64,000 nt of DNA. Source: Pochonia chlamydosporia 170 (lineage: Eukaryota; Ascomycota; Sordariomycetes; Hypocreales; Clavicipitaceae). A program made the translations under genes and the position numbers. The DNA is taken from NCBI RefSeq assembly GCF_001653235.2, contig NC_035791.1, positions 1,302,001 through 1,366,000 on the forward strand, written 5' to 3'. Shown here piece after piece: positions 57,642 to 64,000 of this stretch. Numbering within the stretch: the stretch's first letter is position 1; each line of letters opens with the position of its first letter. The notes beneath the pieces were generated by a model. It was not told where the DNA came from and ran no database searches. It worked only from the letters and a program-made list of their open reading frames with translations.

Positions 57642-59709
57642 ATGCCTACGTCCAAGGCTCCGCCGGCAAGGCATCGCCTCACTTTGGCGCAATTGTCGGC
57701 TTATGATGATATCTTGACTGATGCGCTGGTGGATCATGTCAGTGATTGAGTTTTGGCGGAAGGTTCGGAGACTGATGCTGACTCTTTGGCTCTAGGTATA
57801 TTACTGGACTACTGTTCCCAAGAATCGCCCATCCTATCATCCCTCGCGGGGTGTATCAGAAGATGCGATAGCGAAGATTATTCAGGATGAAGTGGTTCTA
57901 TGGCAGGATATGGCAGCGGCAGAAGAGAAACTACTTGCGACAGATGGACTGAGGAGGTTTCTCAACTCGTTGAGGACGGACAAAGAAAAGGACGATTTTA
58001 AACGCCATTTGCGACGCTACTTGCAGATTTATCTGCCCGATTGCCCTTGGGAAGTCAGCTCCACCAATCGATATACGATCGTATCTCACGAGGCTAGCAT
58101 TACAGCCAGACGGTACATCAAGCGCAACGAATCAATCAAGTACCTGTCCGGCATTCAAGTCGTTATTACAGCTGAGGAAGAGACGGAGATTGCGGCACGC
58201 AAGAAGGACTTCAGCATGGTAGTCAGCTCGCGGAGCAAAAGCACGAGCTTGTTCATGGGCCCGGCTCGATTCGCAAACCACGACTGTGACGCGAATGCCA
58301 AACTAATGACGACTAGCAACGCTGGGATTGAGATTGTTGCTATACGGCCTATTGAGGCTGGAGAGGAAATCACTGTCACGTATGGTGAGAGCTACTTTGG
58401 AGAGGATAACTGTGAGTGTTTGTGTGGGTCGTGTGAGAAGGGGTTGAGGAACGGCTGGGAGCCTGAAGAGGGTGCTACCATAGTCCAGGCAAGTGTGGAA
58501 GAGGACAGACCTGAGACGTATGCTTTGCGACGCCGAAGACGAGAGGATAGTGTTGGTGGATCTCGCACTCCATCTGTTACACCAGGTATCCGACCGCGGG
58601 TTCTTAGAACCAAGGCCAAGATCTCGCGACTCAGTAACGCGCACGACTCTTCTGCGGCTGCATCACCAGCGCCAGGCACACCGAGCGGACGAAAGAGGAA
58701 TGCGGACGCAATGGCAACGCCGCCTATTACACCAGCTAAGAAACTCAAACACACCATTGAGCCTGTACCAGACATTCCCGTGTCGCGGGGCAGTTCTGTC
58801 AGTGGAAGTACGTCCTCAAGTAATGAAGAAGCTATCGAGACAGACGTCACTTCACCTGAGAAGGACAGCCCCGAACCGATACCTGAAACTCCAATGAAGG
58901 GGCCGGCGACTCTGCGGGAGGAGACCAACTCCCGCAAAGAGGGCGATACAATTACAGCTCTTGCGCCCTTCTCACCCGAAAGTGTGCAATGTCAACAATC
59001 ACCACCATCATCCCAACCACTCAGGTCAGAGGCCAATACTATGTCAATATCTGCCATTCTCAACACGCCGAGCAGTTCAGAGCGGGAAATTGTTGTCCCC
59101 ATTTCGGTGAGCATTGAGACTGTCGAAGTCACCGAGGTCGCTCTGGAAACCGATGAAGCAGTACAGCCTCGGCGTAAGAACAGACGACGCAGTTTTACCA
59201 AGCAAGCATCGCCCCCCGCCAAGATGCGCACACCTGGCGATTATGTCCTGACACCCTTACTACTATCCGAGCCGGAAATGGCTTGGATTCAATGCACCAT
59301 TTGCAATGAATACTTTGTACAGCAGAACGCGTACTTTACCCGGTCGGCGTGTCCTAGGTGCGAACGACATTCGAAGTTGTACGGGTACATGTGGCCCAAG
59401 ACGGAAAAGGCTGGGCCATCGGACAAGGAAGAGCGAATTTTGGACCACCGGCTTATACATCGATTCTTAAACACAAATGATGAGCGCAAGGCCCGAGGCA
59501 GGAAGTGTCTGCCTGAGAGGGAGGAGACAGACGAGCCGAGTGAACCAAGTGAGCCTGAGAGAGGCAGGAGACTACAACGTGGTCCGGCCAAGAGGAAAGG
59601 TTCGAATGAGGAAGTTCGCGACTTGGTGGTAGTTAAGATCAAGGAAGATGTATCGGGCCTACGCCGGAGCGGGAGAGCGCGGAGGGTGAGCAGCAAGCTA
59701 GGCGAGTAG
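57642..59709 (+). CDS. set9: Histone H4-K20 methyltransferase SET9 (KMT5 family, 669 aa)
   Basis: Exon 1 57642-57737 and exon 2 57796-59709 (2010 nt), intron 58 nt (gtcagt...ctag). The N-terminal helix (LTLAQLSAYDDILTDALVDH, then VYYWTTVPKNRP) is typical of Suv4-20/Set9. SET domain about residues 110-240: MGPARFANHDCDANAKL with the NHxCxxN motif at 193-199, ITVTYGESYFGEDNCEC with the Tyr-Gly core near 227, and a post-SET CECLCGSCEKG. The middle is Ser/Thr/Pro/Glu-rich and disordered. Near residues 530-570 a Cys-rich finger (QCTICNEYFVQQN, ACPRCERHSKLYGYMWPK) is characteristic of fungal Set9. The C-terminus is basic (RRSGRARRVSSKLGE). The enzyme methylates H4K20, linked to DNA-damage checkpoint and heterochromatin in fungi. 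Confidence 0.95.
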
Positions 59710-60333
59710 GGCTGGAGCAATAGTAGGAGTTGGATGGTATTGTTTTCGATGCACAGCGAATGGCCGAAATTATAGGCACTGGTAATGTACAAATATGATG
59801 CTATATGTAGAATAGATGCAAGAATCCGTTGCAATCATCCATAATAGCTGACGTTTTGTGACTGGGACAATTCCGGGGAGTTGCACGGTGTTGAGTATTT
59901 GGCTGAGCCCATTCATCTTAAGCGCTAACTACCTAGATATCCGCGGGGTAGATACGTGGGCATTTAGTCGCTCCAACTTTGAAATAATCGAAAATCACTC
60001 TTTGTGCGGTGATATGTCATATGGAGTTGGTCAGGTAATCTCCCGATCCGTGTGCATTATTATGCAAGAAATCTGCATCCCAAAACGGTTTGGCAAGTGG
60101 CTGTGCACAAATTAAACATAACCAAAAAGGAATCCGGGGCGACCGTTGCTCATTCGTCGGCTAGTGGCAACGCTCCTCAGCCAAGACCAATAGCAACGCC
60201 ACATGCTCACGCATGTCCAGGTACCTCGTCCCGTTGGACATGTGCAACACCATGAGGGAGTGAGACTTTCATCCTCTCCCCTATTTCCTGAAGTTGCGAG
60301 CAATTCAACGTCGGGATTGACGGGTCTGAAGCA
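59710..60333. other. Intergenic spacer, SET9 to PI-PLC gene
   Basis: 3' flank of SET9 followed by the presumed promoter of the PI-PLC gene. Frames seen are short and unsupported. Confidence 0.5.
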
Positions 60334-61671
60334 ATGGTACGTTTGACCAAGGTATGCGTGTTGCAGTGAAAGTCCTAACGGTCACAGAGTCTAAGACAAT
60401 TCCTGGTTCTGGGCGGCGTGCCCGCTGTCCTGAGCGCAGCTTGCTCCATGGACTACACGAAGAACGGGCTCGTCTGGGGGGATGCCATTCGCATGAATCA
60501 GATTCAGGTCGTGGGCACGCATAACAGCTATCATGTTGAGGCGGAGGAGGATGAGAAGCCCTTGATGGAGAAGTTGAGTCCTGATGTGAGGGATCTGTGG
60601 TACGGGCACGATAAGCTGGATGTGCAGCTGAAGGAGCAGCATGTCAGGAATCTGGAGTGAGTTATTTTTTGGGGGCGTGTCTTTCCCTGAAGCTAATTGT
60701 CAGACTTGATATTCTCGCGGACCCAAAAGGCGGTAACTACGCAAAACCTCTGATCCGGAAACTGTCCAACTTGCCGTACAACACTGGTCCGGAATACAAC
60801 ACCACGGCTACTAAGGTTATGCACATCCCGGACCTGGACATCCACACCGTCTGCACGACATTCACGTCGTGCCTCAAGATCATCAAGTCCTTCCTCGACG
60901 CTAACCCTCATGTCGTGCCCATCCCCATCATGACGGAGTTCAAACAGTCCGAAGCACTGGGCGCGTCTCTCGGCGGCGCAAAGCCCATTCCGTGGGCGGA
61001 CGCAAAGCTCCTTGACGGATTGGACCAGGAAATCCGCTCTGTTTTCTCACCAAAGCAGCTCATCACGCCGGATGACATTCGCCGTCCGGGCATGACGCTG
61101 GAAGAATCTGTCCTGAAGTACGGATGGCCGAATCTGGACTCTGCACGGGGGAGAATCTTTTTCCTCATGGATAATGGGCCCGACGACGACGTCAATAAGA
61201 AGTATCTTGAGGGGAAGACGAACCTCGAAGGACGTGTGTTATTTACAAACTCTGCGCCCGGAAAGGCAGATTGCGCATTTCAAAAGGTTTGTCTCTCTGT
61301 CTTTGCCTTTGACTTTTTTTTTCTTTTCTTTATCCTTTTTTCTTTGCGTTTGGGGAATCTAACTGCCTGTGTAGCTTAATGATCCTGTGACGGACGCATA
61401 TGTCGCGAACATCCAGAAACAAGTCAAAGCGAATTACTGGGTTCGCACAATGGCCGATTCGGCGCTCGCCACGGTCAGGAACTGCACTACCTTCCAGAGG
61501 GACGGGGCGTTCAAGTCAGGCGCGCAGATTGTGTCTTCGGATTTTCCGGTCAAGGGGATGAGTGAGCGGTATGGGGGGTGTAAGTACGTGGTTGAGATTG
61601 GGGACGGGAAGGTGGCGAGGTGTAATCCTGTGAATGGGAGGGCGGGGTGCGTTGATAAGGAGTTGGAGTGA
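60334..61671 (+). CDS. Secreted Ca2+-dependent phosphoinositide phospholipase C-like protein (388 aa)
   Basis: Exons 60334-60351 (six codons), 60388-60656, 60704-61286 and 61375-61671 (1167 nt). Introns gtatgc...cacag (36 nt), gtgagt...gtcag (47 nt) and gtttgt...gtgtag (88 nt, T-rich). The first intron is very short, but the splice creates a signal peptide (MVRLTKSLRQFLVLGGVPAV, LSAACS), which the internal ATGs lack. Catalytic region: IQVVGTHNSYHVEAEEDEKP with His51 and an Asp/Glu metal site (LELDILADPKGG), matching the PI-PLC-C1 (Ca2+-dependent) family; further MTEFKQSEALG, GRIFFLMDNGPDD and VLFTNSAPGK. It should cleave phosphoinositides or a related phosphodiester outside the cell; substrate unproven. 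C-terminal Cys in RNCTTFQRDGA and ARCNPVNGRAGC suggest disulfides, consistent with secretion. Confidence 0.88.
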
Positions 61672-62259
61672 GTGCTTGGCCGAGATGTGTCTGCGGATGT
61701 ATGTAATTAGTTGAGATTTTGGGCGGGCATGTATCGGGTATTATTGTGCTTGAAGGGTAATAGAGTGGATGTATGATGAATGCTTGAACTTGAGTGGGTT
61801 TGATGGTGTGTTTGGTAGTGTTTTAGAATGTGATGACGCGGGAACGGTATTTGTAAATGTTGATACACCGCGGTACGTAGTAGCTCGTTGTGATGGTATG
61901 GTGTGAGAGCGTACGAAGGAGTTGGATTATACTACGAGTATGGTAGAAGGGTCTACTAGCTTGGATTCAATGAAGCAGACTTCTAGTTGGTCGGAGTGAT
62001 TACGTGTACTGCCAATTGTAGTTGCTTGCTGAGGAATACATACGATGAGATGTTGAATTGTATTTGTATTATAGATATCGGCTCCTCTACCTGGCTGAAC
62101 CCTTTGCTTCACCGTGGAAGCTTGTCTGAATGGTTGATCGAGGCTTGAAGGATATCTTGACTCCTTGCCTGACCACGACCGTGGACTCGCCCATCTAGCC
62201 ACACTGGCTCGCCCAGCAGTAGAACCCTCCGTGAACCATCTCCTATATTACAACCCCGA
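61672..62259. other. Convergent spacer, PI-PLC and MFS genes
   Basis: 3' flanks of both genes, AT- and GT-rich. Nothing else seen. Confidence 0.5.
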
Positions 62260-63990
62260 TCAATCATCCTTCTTGCCAATAAACCCGCCCCTCTTCAACC
62301 CAAAGAAGCAAATCACAGCCACTCCAGCTGCACTCACAAAAATGGTCCAGAACGCAGCTCGAAATCCATCCATCAACGCAACCCTGTGGTCCTTGCTGCT
62401 GGAATGCTCCGTCACTGACGCGGCAATGGCAGCAGTGACAGCCAGTCCAACCGAGTTACCAAACTGCGATACTTCACTGAATACACCACCTGCCAACGAT
62501 TGCGTGTCAACCGGGAACGCATCAGAGATGACAATGTTGGATACCGTGAAGAGGACTACAGGACTAGCATCAGCACACTATTCTCTAAGTGATCATTCTA
62601 GGGAACATACCATCCGGGTTCACTGGCGAAAGAAACAAGGCCCAGAAAGGGGCATACCAGTAATTTTCACCAATCTTGACGGTTGCCATGAGGGCTGGCG
62701 CAATCATGGTGACCAAAGCGGATACCACAGCAAGAGTCTGCACCTTGACGCGTGAAATGAGATATGCAGTCGCGGCGTTGACACAGATCCCCATGATGAC
62801 GTGGGGAAGGAATCGGATGGAGCTCTGCAAGGCTGGCAAGCCTTCAACTTGTTGAAAGCTATTCACACTGTTAGCGACATGCCCTCAAAAATCCTGGATG
62901 CTGGCCGTGGAACTTACTACAGAGTCGTAAAGTACTCTATCCCATTCAGGGCAGCCCAACAAAAGAACACTGATACGCAAATAGTCGTAAATGAAGTATT
63001 CTTCCACAGCTTATTCGGGATCAACGCCGGTCGCCCCCGTCCTGTCTGATACCTCATCCACAGAGGGAAAACGCCAAGTAGAACTAAAGAAACCACCAGG
63101 CAAGCAATATTTCCACCATCCTTGATGCTCGTATAAGAAGTTGTGATTGTCGCCAAAACATACAGCAACAGCCCCAGCGCAACACTCATGATTGCCGCTC
63201 CAACCCAATCTATATCTTCGGCTAGCCGTCTCGTCCACCTCTTTTCACCCTTCGGTCTCACCACTGGTAACGACCAGATCGATGCCGTGGATAGCACAAA
63301 ATTTATAATTGCCATCATGTGATATGCCCACCGCCAACCAATGGAGTCTGTAAATATACCACCCAGTACCAAGCCCAGTGCATACCCCAAAGGCTGTCCC
63401 ATGCCGTTCATAGCAAACGCAACATTTCTCCAAGTACCCTTAGGGAACGTGTTTGTGATGAGACTGACGGCGGTGGGTAAACACATTGATATGGCTACAC
63501 CCAAAAACGTCCTAAACAAGATGACTTGCAAGCCTGTTTGGGCCAGACCGAGCGCAACCGTGAAGACGACAAAGAGATAACTGCCAGATATCCATACAAT
63601 TTTCGCTCCAATGGCGTCCGCCGCGGCGCCAAATATGAGAAGGAGACATCCTGCCGCGAGAGCATAGACTGCTGCGGGCCAAAGGATTAACCCGTCGGAG
63701 AGCCCGACATCTGATGCTATTCGGGGCAAGGCAGCGATGAGGATACCGGAACCCATTGTGTTCAGAAAGCTTATTCCCGCTAGGGTAACGATGACTGTAA
63801 CGCCTTTCGCTTTGGATATTTGCATCGTATTGGCTGGTGTGAGCTGCCTGTCCTCAGTCTGGGAAGAGGAGACCGGTAATGCGTTGGGTGTTGGTGCCGA
63901 TGAGTCTTCATCGTCTGTTCCATGGAATGCAGGTCGTGGAATTGAGGTGATGGGATTAAGAAGTTCGTGCGAGGGCTCTTGGTTTGACAA
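62260..63990 (-). CDS. MFS drug:H+ antiporter-type transporter, 14-helix group (538 aa)
   Basis: Exons 63990-62918, 62858-62611 and 62555-62260 (1617 nt); introns gtaagt...gaatag (59 nt) and gtatgt...ctgtag (55 nt), the latter using the second of two acceptors because the first would read into a TAG. A hydrophilic N-terminus (residues 1-60) precedes helices such as VTVIVTLAGISFLNTMGSG and LILWPAAVYALAAGCLLLIFG; then the DHA-type motifs (FGAAADAIGAKIVWISG, motif A form; NGMGQPLGYALGLVLGG, motif C form), WRWAYHMMAIINFVL, and the C-terminal half (VVSALVTMIAPALMA, VAVICFFGLKRGGF). Likely a plasma-membrane exporter of toxic compounds or siderophores/metabolites; substrate unknown. The start ATG is 10 nt from the window edge, so an upstream exon cannot be excluded. 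Confidence 0.9.
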
Positions 63991-64000
63991 TGTGTTTGTC

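Noticed and set aside
1..64000. tRNA or other structured RNA genes, CRISPR arrays
   Set aside because: I looked for A/B-box pairs (GGTTCGAANCC-type) and regularly spaced repeats and found none convincing; a tRNAscan/Infernal run would be decisive.

Overview
The window is nuclear DNA of a filamentous ascomycete. Genes are split by short introns (about 49-90 nt) with gtaagt/gtatgt/gtgagt donors, ctaac/ctgac branch sites and ag acceptors. The gene set is typical of Pezizomycotina: CFEM protein, GPI-anchored secreted proteins, M28 aminopeptidase, CAP10/GT90 glycosyltransferase, a giant DUF3638/DUF3645 protein, SET9, augmin-like subunit and small cysteine-rich secreted proteins. Sordariomycetes, probably Hypocreales, is my inference from protein style; species cannot be told. 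All exon structures were spliced by hand from sequence signals and checked for reading-frame closure; none has transcript support.

Layout. 1-8.7 kb: a GPI-anchored secreted protein (92-1197 +), a hidden two-exon 70-aa gene (2437-2703 -), a gene-poor stretch, and a STAND-N-like protein (7339-8650 -). 8.7-16.6 kb: mostly non-coding, with a BTB/POZ protein and a P-loop kinase-like protein whose single intron appears to be GC-AG. 16.6-22.8 kb: a triple-CFEM protein, a secreted M28 leucine aminopeptidase (five exons) and a PAP2-type membrane protein. 22.8-27.2 kb: no supportable gene. 27.2-35.4 kb: a GT90 gene followed by a head-to-tail tandem duplication of about 2.2-2.4 kb; each copy carries one small secreted 10-cysteine protein, and the second also carries a broken 5' fragment of the GT90 gene. 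35.4-47.3 kb: a 3214-aa DUF3638/DUF3645 protein and, convergent to it, a coiled-coil HAUS3-like augmin subunit. 47.3-51 kb: an uncharacterised multi-exon gene and an LrgA/LrgB (PLGG1-like) membrane protein. 51-60 kb: a housekeeping block with ESS1/PIN1 prolyl isomerase, RPB9, mitochondrial uL14 and SET9. 60-64 kb: a secreted Ca-dependent PI-PLC-like phosphodiesterase and an MFS transporter at the window edge.

How the genes relate. There is no biosynthetic cluster or obvious pathway unit. The housekeeping block combines transcription/chromatin functions (RPB9, SET9, and ESS1, whose orthologues act on the Pol II CTD), which may be ordinary synteny. The accessory part (GT90 plus duplicated secreted proteins) looks like a fast-evolving secretome locus. 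The strongest points for follow-up are the tandem duplication with paired effector-like genes, a coding-like reading frame inside the unusually long RPB9 intron 1, and an ESS1 gene whose first exon is only the ATG and whose last exon is 10 nt.
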